A stretch of 64,000 nucleotides of DNA from Didymella arachidicola. Lineage: Eukaryota; Ascomycota; Dothideomycetes; Pleosporales; Didymellaceae. The stretch lies in assembly GCA_016630955.3 (NCBI GenBank), contig CM049996.1, positions 1,054,001 through 1,118,000 of the forward strand, read 5' to 3'. The position numbers were made by a program, and so were the translations under genes. Numbering within the stretch: the first letter of the stretch is position 1; each line of letters opens with the position of its first letter. The notes below the pieces were generated by a model, which was not told the origin of the DNA, ran no database searches, and was given only the letters and a program-made list of their open reading frames with translations. This document shows positions 32,297 through 44,071 of this stretch, one piece after another.

Positions 32297-33934
32297 TTAT
32301 CTAGCTTTGCACGAAGTGCGAGTGTGTCCTTGAATATGGCACTTCGTGCACGTCGGCGGCGCGCGCTGACGTCGCTGACTGCCCTCACCCTGCTCAACCT
32401 CCGTAACTACCCTTTCTGCCTCTGCAATAAGCTGCTGAGCCTGCTGCACCTGGAGAACTCCACCAGAAGCGATATATTGACGCGGCTGGTTCTGTTTTTG
32501 TTGCTGGCGCTGATTTTCTTCACGTAGCTTCTTATTCTCCTCCGCGAGTATTACTGCTGATTGCATTGCAAGCTGAGCGCTCTTAGCAAGCTGGCGGATA
32601 GCAATACTTGTTGGACTCTCTGGCTGCCGCCGCAGTCGCTCTTGGAGATAGCGTACCTGCTGCTGAAGCTGCTCTACTGTATGTGGTGTCTCTGTCTGCG
32701 CCGCTGCCTGTGCTGCAACGTTGTCATCTATAGTTGTCTGTGGTAGAGACGGCGTCCGAACGACAGTTAGCGACGACAGAACACGATCTGGACAAGAAGG
32801 GACAAGACCTGTCGCCCGAAAGCCTGATTAGATATTCTGCTGCGTAAATATAGTTGGCCGGATCCGTGTATAGGCTATAAGGAAGTCTATCTTGTCAATA
32901 TGGTATACGCCTTGGCGGGCGAGCTCCTCAACCTGACGTCCGTACGCGCGCTTAAGAGGGGAGTAGCAGCTCACATCTAGAGGCTGGAGAAGATGGGAGG
33001 TATGCGGCGGCATACAGAGAGTAATGATCTTATTATTGGCGCAGTACTGGTCGAACTCTGGCGTAGCGTGGCTGCTATGGCCGTCTACAATAAGAAGCCG
33101 ATAGACTCCAGCTGTACGAGCGGCTGTATGCTGGTTGAAGTGCTTTATCCACTCGAAACCTAGCTCATCTGTCGTCCAGCCATTCTCTGAGACGCCGACA
33201 GTCCAATCTAGAGGGAGATCGCGATACCAGCTGCTCTGGTGGACCTTACCAGCCAGGATCACGAACGGTGGTAGAGACCAGCCAGACGCGTTAACACACT
33301 CGATTACTGTCACCCACTCGCGATTGCCTGGCTGTACGGCGACTGCACGACCGACTCTATCAGAGCTAGTGACTACTTTTGACGTTGCAGCGACGCCCAT
33401 AGCGAATCCAGTCTCGTCAAAGTTGTAGATATCCTGGTCAAGAACGCCATACGTCTGTCGCGTCTCCTCTACTAGTTTGAACCACGCTGTAATCGCGATA
33501 GGATCCTCAGAACTAGCGCGCTGGCTATTAAGCCTTCTAGTCCACTTTATCTGGAGCTCTGGCTGGCCTTGAATAAAGCGCGACACCCATTTCTTGCCGA
33601 CAGGCTGTGGAGGTGGATTTTGGCCACGCGCGGCGAGTAATACGTCTGCCATTCGTCGCACGTCGATAATATGGGGTGGAAAACCACGCCGGTCAAGGTC
33701 TAGGATCCACTGCACGAGAGAATGCTCTTCGATAGGCGATAGCTTACAATTAGCAGGTCGTACCTCTGATCGTGGCTGGGTACCACCGACACGCGTCTAG
33801 AGTGTGGATCTTGGCACATCAAAAGCCATCGCAAGAGCGCGGAGAGACTGTTTTGGATTATTACGATAGGACGCGATAGCAAGGCTTATTCTGCCTTCAC
33901 GAGAAGTCTGTATAGAGCGTCGTTGTCGCGGCAT
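32297..33934 (-). pseudogene. Transposase pseudogene of copy 2
   Basis: One continuous frame of 546 codons from the ATG at 33934 to the final stop at 32297, broken by only two stop codons: TAG at 33797-33799 (after the psq helix, VPRSTL) and TAA at 32828-32830 (after FTQQNI). Both sit where the other copies read a codon or a Gln, and both fit CpA to TpA transitions. Catalytic motifs remain (NFDETGFAMG, LLIVDGHSSHA, LLQPLDVSCYSPLKRAYG), as does the CENP-B-type HTH (VQWILDLDRRGFPP). The protein ends in a coiled coil and zinc knuckle (CTKCHIQGHTRTSC). There are no frameshifts, so decay is by transitions, not by drift with indels. Confidence 0.9.
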
Positions 33935-33944
33935 TATGGTAGTT

Positions 33945-34016
33945 GTGTAGAGAGTCGGGTCAGGTTTGGTGGGGTGGCCAGCTTGCTGATCTAGCCAGCT
34001 TGCTGATCCTTAACGT
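33945..34016 (-). repeat. Right TIR of transposon copy 2
   Basis: Reverse complement of 32171-32242 with one mismatch, bounded on the right by TA 34017-34018. Confidence 0.93.
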
Positions 34017-34031
34017 TAACGTGTTCCACCA

Positions 34032-34082
34032 GTAAGCTGCGCACCCTAGTAAGCTGCGCACCCTAGTAAGTTGCGCACCCTA
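34032..34082 (+). repeat. Triple 17-bp subterminal repeat of transposon copy 3
   Basis: Three near-identical copies of AGTAAGCTGCGCACCCT in tandem (the third has T for C at one site). They are equivalent to the doubled units in the TIRs of copies 1 and 2, so are probably transposase-binding sites. Confidence 0.8.
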
Positions 34083-34119
34083 CCAAATCCTTACAACTCT
34101 ATCTGCGCCAACGACCATA

Positions 34120-35739
34120 ACTCAACAACCACGGCCTGAGGTAACATCTCGTGAAGGTAGACTGAGTCTCGCGATAGTCTCCTATCAGAATAAACCATGC
34201 CAATTAATCTAAGCCCTCGCGAGAGCGTATAACGTACCAGAATCTACTCTCCGGACGCGTCTCCGTGGTGTCCACCCGCGATCAGAGATAGTCTCTGTCA
34301 ACCGAAAGCTATCAACTACTAAAGAGCAGTCTCTTGTGCAGTGGATCCTAGACCTTAATCGACGAGGCTTTCCACCCTATGTTATTAATGTACGACGCAT
34401 GGCAGACGCTCTACTCGCAGCCCGCGGCCAAGATCCACCTCCTCCACCTGTAGGCAAGAACTGGGTGTCGCGCTTTGTCAACAGCCAGTCTGAGCTACAG
34501 ACAAAGTGGAATAGGAAGTTCCACAGTCAGTGCGCTTGCTGCGAGGATCCTGTCGCTATCGCAGCGTGGTTCAAGCTCGTAGAGGAGACGCGGCAGACCT
34601 ATGGGATACTAGACGCAGACACGTACAACTTTGATGAGACTGGCTTTATGATAGGCGTCGCAGCAACGTCTAAAGTAGTCACGAGCTCAGATACAGCAGG
34701 TCGCGCTACTGTTATACAGCCAGGTAATAGAGACTGGGTCACGACGATTGAGTGTATCAACGCGTCTGGCTGGTGTCTTCCACCGTTCGTGATCCTGGCT
34801 GGTAAGCAGCACCAGGCTAGCTGGTACTACACCATCCCTATAGACTAGGTGCTCGCTGTATTAGACAACGGCTGGACGACAGATAAGCTCGGCGTAGAGT
34901 AGGTAAAGCACTTTAATAGATATACAGCGCCTCGTACGCATGGAGTCTACCGGCTTCTTATCCTTGACGGCCATAGCAGCCATGCTACACCCGAGTTTGA
35001 CTAGTTCTGCACAGAGAACAAGATTATCACTCTCTGTATGCCAGCGCACACGTCGCATCTACTCCAGCCGCTTGACGTAAGCTGTTTCTCTCCGCTTAAG
35101 CGGGCGTACGGTTACGAGATCCAAGAGCTCGCTTGCCAAGGCGTCTACCATATTGACAAGACAGACTTCCTTACGATCTATACACGGATCCGGCCAACAG
35201 TATTTACAGAGCAGAATATCCAGGCTGGCTTCCAGGCGACAGGGCTTATACCTCCCTGTCCACATCGTGTCCTATCGTCGCTCACCGTCGTCCGGACGCC
35301 GTCTCGACCAGCGACTACAGCAGACAACAACGTCGCGTGGACAGCGGAAACGCCGCGTACAGTAGCGCAGCTTCAGCAGCAGGCTCGTTACGTACAGGAC
35401 CTACTTCGTCGCCAGTCACAGAGCCCAATAAGCCAAGCTATCCGCCAGCTTGTTAAAGGTTGTCAGCTTGCAATGAATTCAGCGACTATACTCGCAGAGG
35501 AGAATAGAAAGCTTCGTACGGCTAGTCAGCGCCAGCGACGTAGAACAGACCAGTGGCGTCAGTATATAGCTCGTGGAGGAGCGATACAGGCTCAGCAAGG
35601 CCAGCAGCTTGCTGCAGAGGCAGAGAGGGCGGTCGCGGAGGCAGAACAAGCTCTAGCTACTCAAGGACGTCAGCGCGCGCCGCCAACGTGTACAAAGTGT
35701 CACGTCCAAGGACATACACGGACTCAATGTAGACAGTAA
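34120..35739 (+). pseudogene. Transposase pseudogene of copy 3
   Basis: A single frame of 540 codons without frameshift from the position of the lost start codon (an ACT where copy 2 has ATG) to TAA 35737-35739. Internal stops are at 34210-34212 (TAA), 34846-34848 (TAG where copy 2 has Trp), 34900-34902 (TAG, again Trp in copy 2) and 35002-35004 (TAG where copy 2 has Gln). Trp and Gln to stop are G-to-A and C-to-T transitions, the RIP pattern. Motifs remain: VQWILDLNRRGFPP, NFDETGFMIG, LLILDGHSSHA, LLQPLDVSCFSPLKRAYG and the terminal knuckle CTKCHVQGHTRTQC. Protein similarity to copy 2 is much closer than to copy 1. Confidence 0.88.
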
Positions 35740-35852
35740 CAGACTAGCTATCTCTAAAATCACATACTATTATCTTGTGTTGTTGTGGAGCTATCGCGTA
35801 GAGAGTCGCGTCGGGTTGGGTAGGGTGCCCAGCTTACTGATCCAAGACGTTA

Positions 35853-38800
35853 ATCGAGATCAACATAGATGTGTCTGAAATTCAAGGCTATGTAGCGTGA
35901 TGCAGGGAAAACGTGATCTGCCTCAAGCTGTCAGTGCACAATTGAGAGTAAGCTCAAGCGCTCTTGCTGAAGTTTCAAGAGCATCGACGTGTCTGAAGAT
36001 ATGTTCGAAGAGACCATTGCGTCCATATCTCGAAGGCAGATTGCAGTCTTTATTGAGAAATTCCCTCCTTCATACTGGAGAACCTAGTCTTGACGTATAC
36101 TCGTCCGCTATGAGGGCTGATACAGTTTCATCGGCGTCAAGATGCTCACCGTGTTGTGTTCGACGGGAGCAGACATACGTAGCCGCTTGGAAGGTACGAT
36201 TTTCAGACCGACTGAACTTGACACATCATCCAGGGTGATGTGTTAAGCATATACGTGCCCACTGGCAGGCTCAAATGCTTAAATCAACCCGAGTACGGAC
36301 CCTACCTCTATTCGTGATGCCAGTGCGCGTTCATGTCGTGGCCGCTGCCAAGACCTTGACCAGCCAACTTTAACGTGTATGATGCCGTGATATAAGTCTT
36401 ATGTGCCACGAGTCTATACTGCATGGTACCACAGTGTTGTTGACTTCTAGAGAGCGGCATTGGCAGGTGTGAGGGCGAGCGAACCCATGTCTTGTAGAGG
36501 CCAGGCTGGGTACTATTGGAGCAAAGATTGATTTGACGTCTTACCAAAATCGCATCCTGGGTTGTTCTACTGATCATATTAGCGCGGTGATAGCTGGCAA
36601 CAGACTTGTTAGTTTGCGCGTAGTCATGAGCGGATCGTGCATCCACAATGCAAGTCTGACTCTAATCGACATGTCAAAACCGTGACATCGCTTTTGCACA
36701 ATGCGCGGGGGCTTTGATGAGATAGCTCCGCTATGCGTCTTGTGAAAGGATGAGGTCGAGACGCATTCGCTGGCTTCCGTGTTAGGTAGGCCTCAGGAAG
36801 CTGGGATTCGAGTTGCGACCCGAGTTACGTGTGGCAAGCAGGCAATCAAAGTGAGCAAGGCGCCTTTGATGCTGACATCAATGTCTGCTCTCATGTCTTC
36901 GAAATGTCGTGTTGTCGCTGCTGCGGGGCGGTGTGGTGTTCAACGCAGGAGCTCGAAGCATATGCCGCACTTGCAGTCCCTCGACCTTTACACCCAACAC
37001 AACTCCACGAAAGCGCGAATGACCTCTCTCTTGGCGCATCGACCACCACCTTCGTTCAGGCTCTCTCGCTGCTCGACCAAAAACGTGCGTTTTGAACAAG
37101 CTCGCTCCACCGATGAGCAGACAGCCTATGAGCAGCGTCTATAAACCTCATTAGCTGAGTCCGTGTCCCTTACGGGCTCACAGCTGACAAGGAGCAAACT
37201 TTGACGCGAGCGGGTAATAAAGAATCCTCGTACATCTCGATGTTGGCCGCTACACCTTCCGGCCGGCTGAATGATCTTTCTAGGTATCTGCATCCAATGT
37301 CCTTCGACAGTGACATCAGCGAACAATGGACATTCTCGCCAGCGAGAGAGGTGAACTGCTTTAGCAATGCTGGAAAGCGTCGAACGCAAGGCCACAGCAA
37401 GCCTGCTCAACTGCTTACGGATTTTGAGTCTTGTCTCCGCGGACATGCATTTAGCAGAAGAGTAGAAGGGGTGAAACAGAACAGGACACAACAGGGGCTA
37501 TGGCAGCGGGCGCATGCGGCTTGATTCTCACGGCGCCGACTGGGTACCTTCTGAATCGTATCAGGGATATTGCAACGAACAGGATGTCATTCCAGATCTC
37601 ACATCCCGTCCTGTCAGACGGAAAGGGCCCGAATGACGGAAGAACACACGTTTTCGACACAGCACTTCTGCTGGACTCCTCAAGATCGGAGCAACCCGCC
37701 AAGGCGCACTGGCCTCGAGGATATGTCGACAGATTCCAACGAGACTCGAGCGCAGCCCCAGAACAATTGCGAGCGCAGCTGGTTGGGTGCGGAGACCAAT
37801 AGATGCGCGATGTCAACCCTGTCGATTTTTGGAAAGTTAGCGTCAAGCCACCCGGGCGGGCACACTGCTCACTGGAGCTGCCCGAAAAGCTTTGGTGTGG
37901 GCATAACATCGGCGCGTCTCAGGGAAATGCGGGGTTGAGAGCATTCCAATCAACGACTGATCTCCCGATCTATTCGTACAGATTAAGAAGGGAATTGCGT
38001 CGAAAGGATATGTTGTGCGCAGGTGCTCGACACCACCATAGGGGACGCTGTGACACCCGAGCGAACACAACTGATCGACTGCTCGCAAACCATTCTCAGA
38101 AGCATTAGAGTGCAGTATCGCCCAGTGCTAGCTCCAGGAACCACACGTCTGTGTATTTGATCACGCGAAGGAGCGTTGTCGAATGAGAAGGCGCCGTAAG
38201 CTACACATAAGAGGTTACTCGATCTTCGCGGGGCGATGCGAACCATGAGCAGCATCGGACAGCATCGAGAACCTAAGCCCTGGTGTCCGAACTAGGTTGA
38301 GCGCAGGTTGAGCGCATGGCGCGTGACATTATTCCTTCCGTTCCAGAGTTGGCGGGCTTCCTGTTTGAACCGCATAGGCAGGGCGGGGTCGTGAGCGACG
38401 GCGCCTGAAGCGAAGCAGAACGGCGTGCAGCGATACGATGCCTGTAACGAGGAGTTGTTGCTGCCCAGCACTGCTTGTCAGGGACTCGGGGCCTGGATGG
38501 AACGAAAGAGGGGTTCGTCATTTCGTCTCATTCGCGCGACGAAGCTCATCGTTTGCGCCCACCGCCAGTATGGATCTGATGACTTTGGACGGAGGAGCGA
38601 CAGAAGAGGTTCTTGAGGGGTGCTTTGGATGTGTGACAAAGGCCCAATCATTCAATGGCACCTCCCTGTCCCGCGCGGCTTCGCTACCCCCCAACAGCGC
38701 AGCAATTTGCAGGTGTTCGCCTGAAAGACACAGGGCTAGCCTCAGTTGGTCTGGCTGTCTCCGCATTTCGTCGCGCATCTGCCACCTACGGCCCCTGATC

Positions 38801-40829
38801 CTTGAGCCAGCCGTGTGAGCTGCAGAAGCCTCAAAGGCGTTGGAAGTCTGCGTGTTTCTGACTTCTGCCCGCACCTTTGTCACAGGTGTCTTGCTCTCAA
38901 AGACATCTTCTCATCGACCTGGACCCCTCTCTTCGTCTGTCGTCGCACCGCCACACGCTGATCGCACCACTGTCGCCACCAACCTGTCTCCTGATCCGCC
39001 AAAGCTCAGTTCACTTCAGGGTGGCTCCGATCTCACCCGTTTCGAACCAGCGCCAAGAAAGGACCTCCTGTCGCCAGCCTGGCCATCGAAGACGTCAGAT
39101 CTCACGGTCTATATTGTCTTCCTCTGTTGCTCGAGGCACAAGGCGATGATGTGCCCGCTCTAGTGGTCGCGTGTTCTTTCTCCAACCACTGGCCGCAACA
39201 GACTGGCTAGCCTTGAGTTAGAACGTGGCGTTTCCCCACATTCTTCAGCTGCGAAGCTTCCTCGCCGATCGCAGGCTTGTATAATTCTATGCAGCGGCTG
39301 ATGCTACAAAGTAACATCTTGTCTTCCAAGATTCTCCGCAAGAAAAGTAGGGATAGATTGGGCACGTGTTTGGCGCTCGTTCGTGTACGTTTTTGAGGTA
39401 TGCTGTCGCCGCTCCGGGTTCTGGCAGATCGCCACATCATATCGACCGAAGCTTACTGTTTTCAAGTTACCTGTCAGACTGGGTCTGATCTCTTAGAAGC
39501 CACGAATACCTTCGTGGAATAGACTGACTGGTATGTGTCCTCTGGCTGTGCGCTTTAGCTTGCCCCTCTTCTACGATGCGGACATCCATAGCCTCGCTCT
39601 GCGGCTTCGTGCTGTAGCATGGGTGTGCCGTGATTACGTTGACGAGGCGTACTGACAGACATGCAGGATAACCTGCCACCACCTTTGATAGACTGTGTTG
39701 TACATCGATACCCCCGCGTTGCGTAATTTTGGTAGACGATCTCCTATTATCACCTAGGTAAGCAAGCTCTTCTTCGTAAGTTCCTTCGACCTCCTGTCGC
39801 CTTCTTCCCCTGGTTATCTCTGGTAGCTGTGTCATGATCTGGAGACTCCTAGTCGAGGTGTTAGAAAATCCTAGCACGAGGCGCGCGAAGGACGCCACAC
39901 GGAAGCTGGGCTGTGCGGGGACGTGCGTGCTCGATCGAGAGGCCGCCTGAACACTTCCGAACGATGTGGGAGTTTATGTCGAAGCTTGTGAGGGTAATCC
40001 AGAATCTTTGCTGTGATGTGGCAGCGCGCTGTTGGAGCATCGATGTTGGAGTGCTGAGAAGCACGCCGAAAGTGTCGAGCATAACAACAAGCATGCTCAA
40101 ACACGCAGATGGACAAGCAGAGCCCTAGGACCACGCGCAGCCACGCATCATGATGGACACACGTCCGCTCTTTACTTCGTGCACGGAACATTCTCATTCC
40201 TATTGTACTCTGCTAAGACGATACCTGAAACAGTAATACTGCACATTTGTCCAGCGCCGACCGCTCCTGCCCTGATTTCAGTGGCAAGCGACACGAATCT
40301 ACCATTTTAACGTCACCGCAACAGCTCCGACCTCTCTCCCACCGATCCCCACCCCCATCAAGCTGCCAGCCAGCTACATCCACCACTTTTCGGCTCACGG
40401 TGGGCACCGCTGCGACCTACTGTAAGTTCTCACATTCCAGAAGTTCCCTTCAGCAGCCAGCGTCGGTATCTGCTGGAATCTTTGGGTAACCTCTGCCTTT
40501 TGTTCTAAGTGGCCACTGAAGCTGCAACGCGTTCGCTAGCTGTTGAACGAAGCAATTTTATTAAGCATCACCCTACGTGGCTGCCAGTAGCTTCCTTACC
40601 TCGTCCATTTTGTAATCGCTCGCGTGATCCGTCACGGCAATACGGACAATCGGCGTCTTCGAGTAAATCAGGCAACTAACAATCCTAGACACAAAAATCA
40701 GCCACTCTGGGCAAAACCTCTCGTCCAAGACAAAGCTAGCATCATCCTCTGTTCACCAAGGTACGTTCTGCAATCGAGATGCTACTGCATCATGCTGCTG
40801 ACAGATGCAAGACCGAAAGGACCATCAAG
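35853..40829. other. Gene-poor block right of the transposon cluster
   Basis: About 5 kb without a gene I can support. It contains many overlapping open frames of 60-145 codons on both strands, none with a recognisable domain. The most protein-like are 38518-38883 (minus, 121 codons), the stretch 38840-39163 (plus, Ser/Pro-rich, 107 codons) and 39467-39898 (minus, 143 codons). No further TIR of the transposon family was seen. The last 200 bp are the leader of the PSP1-domain gene, including a likely 5'UTR intron at 40761-40804 (GTACGT...GCTGACAG). Confidence 0.4.
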
Positions 40830-43486
40830 ATGGCATCCTCAAACTATAAGGGCAACCTCACTGTTGGAGGGTCTGCCCTCGAAAAATCAAAGCTCCAGCT
40901 TCGAAGACCCACCCCTGACAGCGATGTTCTCGCATCCAGCGATGACGATCGTGAGCACGTGCCCACAGTCGTTCGTCCTGCTGGGGGTTACCCTGGTGGT
41001 CGCAGGCCGTCATCTGGTTGGCTGCAAGATATCCAGCCAAATCGCAAGTTTTCCTTGCCCTCGGTCTCCTTCGCTGGCTCGCAACCTACAACGCCCTCAG
41101 TAGAGCTGTCCAGTCAGTCTCGCCCAGGTACTTCAGCCTTTCCCTGGAATACCTCCAGTTTCAGCGGCACCCAAGCGAACAGCCGTCTCAAGGAAGTTGT
41201 TCCGTCACCCACATCCGCCCACTTTCCCAGCGAGAGACCCTTGCCCTCACCAGCGGCGCCCGAAGGTGAAGAAGGCATTGGCTTCCTTCTTAGTCAGCAG
41301 AATCCCATCCGTAAGGCAGTTCGCTCTCAGTCGTACAGCATCGGGCAGGGCGACATCGAGAACAGTCCCGTTGGTCAATTCTCTGCACGCGTACGCACCA
41401 CAGGAGGCGTGCGTCACCGGCCCTCTAAACCCAGTCTGCTCGGTGATTCTGGCGTCGGTCTCTCCCAATTGCGCGAAGACGACATCGACGAGGTCGACTC
41501 AACTCATAGCTCGGAACACGGTGTCCGCCTTCCTCAAGGCTACTGGGAGCGTGAGCAGAAGCAAGCTCTACTGAAACAGGCTGCCATGGAGAGTGCACGT
41601 GCGCGCAATCGTGCCACCTCCACAAGTTCCCCAGTCCATCAACACCCACCGCCACCACAGCGTCGCAAGACGACCGCTGGACTTCGCGGTATGTCCTATG
41701 GTGGCACTGCTGACTATGCCATTGAAGAGCATGAAGATCACGAGGTTGCTCCACACGGCCTGCCGCCGTCTTCGTTGACCCGCCGCTTCAGCGAACACGT
41801 CTCAATTCGAAGCCGCGAACCTGAGCAGGAGATAATGGATAGCCCGAAGAAACAACAGTGGGCGACTGGTAACATCCATGACCTCAACTTGGACGCGATG
41901 GGTCGCCGGCACTCTTTTGCTCACTATGGTGGATTCAATCAGAGCATGCCGCTCTCTACCATACTGAGCAACACCCAAGAAGAGGACGAGAGTCTTATGT
42001 CTCCACGCCAGGCATCCCACTCACCTGAAGAGGCTGAACAGTTCGACGCTGCCGCCTACTTCGCTGGCTATGGACCCGCATCCCGCGCTATAAACGCCTC
42101 AGCCATCTCCGCTGCTCATCCGGACCCTATAGTTCCCAACACAACCATGAACACAACTAACCCTTACGCCGTTCCTCCTGTGTTGGGTCGCCCCGGTCGA
42201 CGTCTTTTCGTCGTTACTTTCAAATGCTCCAGAGCTGACATTTACTACCTTTACGACAACACTGGTCTCGAGATTCGACGTGGCGACCTGGTCATTGTCG
42301 AGGGTGATCGTGGTTGCGACCTCGGCCAAGTAGCTCATGCAGATGTGAGTCTTGAAGATGCGAAGAAATACAAGGCAGAGGCCAACGAGGAGCACTTTCG
42401 CTGGTTGGTCATGTTCTCTCAGTACTCCCTTGCAGGCACTCAGAACGATTCCGGCATGCTCGGTGCCCTTGCACGCGCGAACGGTCTGTCAAACAATCCG
42501 AACCAGCCTCAGTTGAGCGGCATGATTGGCAACCAAGACCAAGATGCCAAGCCGAAGATGATCAAGCGCCTTGCTCAACAGCACGAGATCTTTGCTTTGC
42601 GTGATAAGGAGGGCTCAGAAGCCAAAGCCAAGCGTCTTGGAGCGCAGAAGGCCGCTGATCACAAGCTGCCAATGGAGGTCTTGGATGCAGAATATCAAGC
42701 GTAGGTCATGCAGCGTATGCACACGAAGACTTGGCTAATGATCACAGCGATTACCATAAGCTTACCTATTTCTACTACGCGGAGTCCTACGTCAACTTCA
42801 ATGACCTGGTAACCGACCTGTTCAAACAATACAAGGTCCGCATTTGGATGTCAGCCGTCAATCCTGCCTCCGTTGTCAACCCAGCAGGCCTTATGCAGAT
42901 TCCACCACCCTCCGCAATCGGTCCTGGTGCCATTATGACTCCCGGCAATGCCAACTCTTCTCTGCCTGTAGGACCTGGTTTTGGCGACAACAGTCAGAGA
43001 TCCAACGAGCAATATGGTGAGTCCGGCTTTGTATGATTGGAATGGTGAAGACTGACCATATCAGGCCGCGCTCGTAGCAATGCGCCGCAAGCGAACTTTG
43101 ATGAAAGTCACTATGCTTTCTCTCACCAGCTTCCAGCCTACGCCCCTCAAGCTGCTTATGGTATACCTCCTTGGGCTCAAGGTCAGCAGTACCAACAGCA
43201 GATGTACGGTGGCTATGGTGCCTTTGCTGGTGGTTATCCAAGTGTAACTGCTAGTGGCAGCCCCATGAACTACGGTGCATACTACCCACCAGGCTCGAAC
43301 TACGGTGCAGCATCGGCATACAATCGCGCCTACCCAGCTGGCAATTCATACGCCCCCTCCGGTGCTACCAACTATGGCCAACAAACTACTTCAGGTGCCA
43401 GCAACGGCAAGGCTGGCGCTTCGAACAATGGCAACGACCAGTCCTTCCTGACTGGCATGCAGAACATGTCTCTGGCTAGCAAGTAG
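40830..43486 (+). CDS. PSP1 C-terminal domain protein
   Basis: The model is join(40830..42700, 42748..43016, 43065..43486), 853 aa. A long disordered, Ser/Pro/Arg-rich N-terminus precedes the PSP1 domain (about residues 455-700), recognised by RRLFVVTFKCSRADIYYLYD, RRGDLVIVEGDRGCDLG and, after the first intron, LTYFYYAESYVNFNDLVTDL with YKVRIWMSAV. PSP1 in yeast suppresses DNA polymerase alpha defects in high copy and its relatives are linked to RNA granules; the fungal role is unclear. The C-terminus is Gly/Tyr/Ala/Asn-rich and low complexity (YGGYGAFAGGYPS), prion-like in composition. Introns are 47 and 48 bp. An in-frame ATG at 40779 would add 17 residues, but it lies inside the likely 5'UTR intron 40761-40804, so I chose 40830 (MASSNYKGN). 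Confidence 0.87.
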
Positions 43487-44071
43487 ATCCGATGCTGCGT
43501 CTTCCCTAGGCGCGTCTTTTTTTCGACATGCGGTCACCCTCATATAGATCACGACAAAACGGCTTTCACGGGCGCATTTTCCCCTGCAATTCTATGGGCC
43601 GATGTGTACACACCACACGATTCTGACTCTCGACACTCATGGCAATATCAAAATTGCATTATCTGGTTTTTTGCAACAGGACAAATAGGCGGGTTTATAA
43701 AACGGATGCTCATTATCCTTTCTTCAGTGCTTTTTTGTTTCATGGGCCCCTTGCTTTCGGTCTGCAGGTTGCAGCGTGCTTTCTTTCGCACGCTGCCTGA
43801 CTATGGATTGCAAAGGATAATTTTTTGCACGGGTAAAATTCACCTGAACCTCTAGTTCACAATAGAAAATGCTTCTGCACCAACTACGGCCCTTGTATGA
43901 ATGAGTGATCGTCACCATGGTCAAATGGTCCACCGTCAGGAGTATTTGGTGAGTCAGATCGTGCTTTCCTAAAAACACACAACCCTCACCTCATCGTTTG
44001 GCGCACCTCATCGTCACCATCGTCGCCTCGCCTCACTCCCAGACACCCAACACCTGCTTCTCGAACCAGCA
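43487..44071. other. Intergenic region
   Basis: About 585 bp between two same-strand genes. It holds the PSP1 gene 3'UTR and the promoter of the next gene. No gene is seen. Confidence 0.4.

Larger units (their letters stand above)
32169..34018. mobile_element. pogo/Fot1-type DNA transposon, copy 2 (two transposase stops)
   Basis: Element body 32171-34016 (1846 bp) with TA duplications at 32169-32170 and 34017-34018. TIRs of 72 bp (32171-32242 and 33945-34016) differ at one position, start ACGTTAAGGATCAGC, and hold two tandem copies of a GATCAGCAAGCTGGC unit followed by CCACCCCACCAAA, like copy 1. The right TA directly abuts the left terminus of copy 3, so this copy landed on the TA that flanks copy 3. 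Only 106 bp of unrelated sequence separates it from copy 1. Confidence 0.95.
34017..35852. mobile_element. pogo/Fot1-type DNA transposon, copy 3 (most decayed)
   Basis: Element body about 34019-35850 (1832 bp), with TA at 34017-34018 and 35851-35852. The termini are related but diverged: ACGTGTTCCACCAGTAAGC on the left, ACGTCTTGGATCAGTAAGC on the right when inverted (about 25 of the first 30 positions match). The left end has three tandem copies of a 17-bp unit (AGTAAGCTGCGCACCCT), the right end one. The TA on the left is shared with copy 2. The degenerate TIRs and four transposase stops make this the oldest of the three by appearance. Confidence 0.85.
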
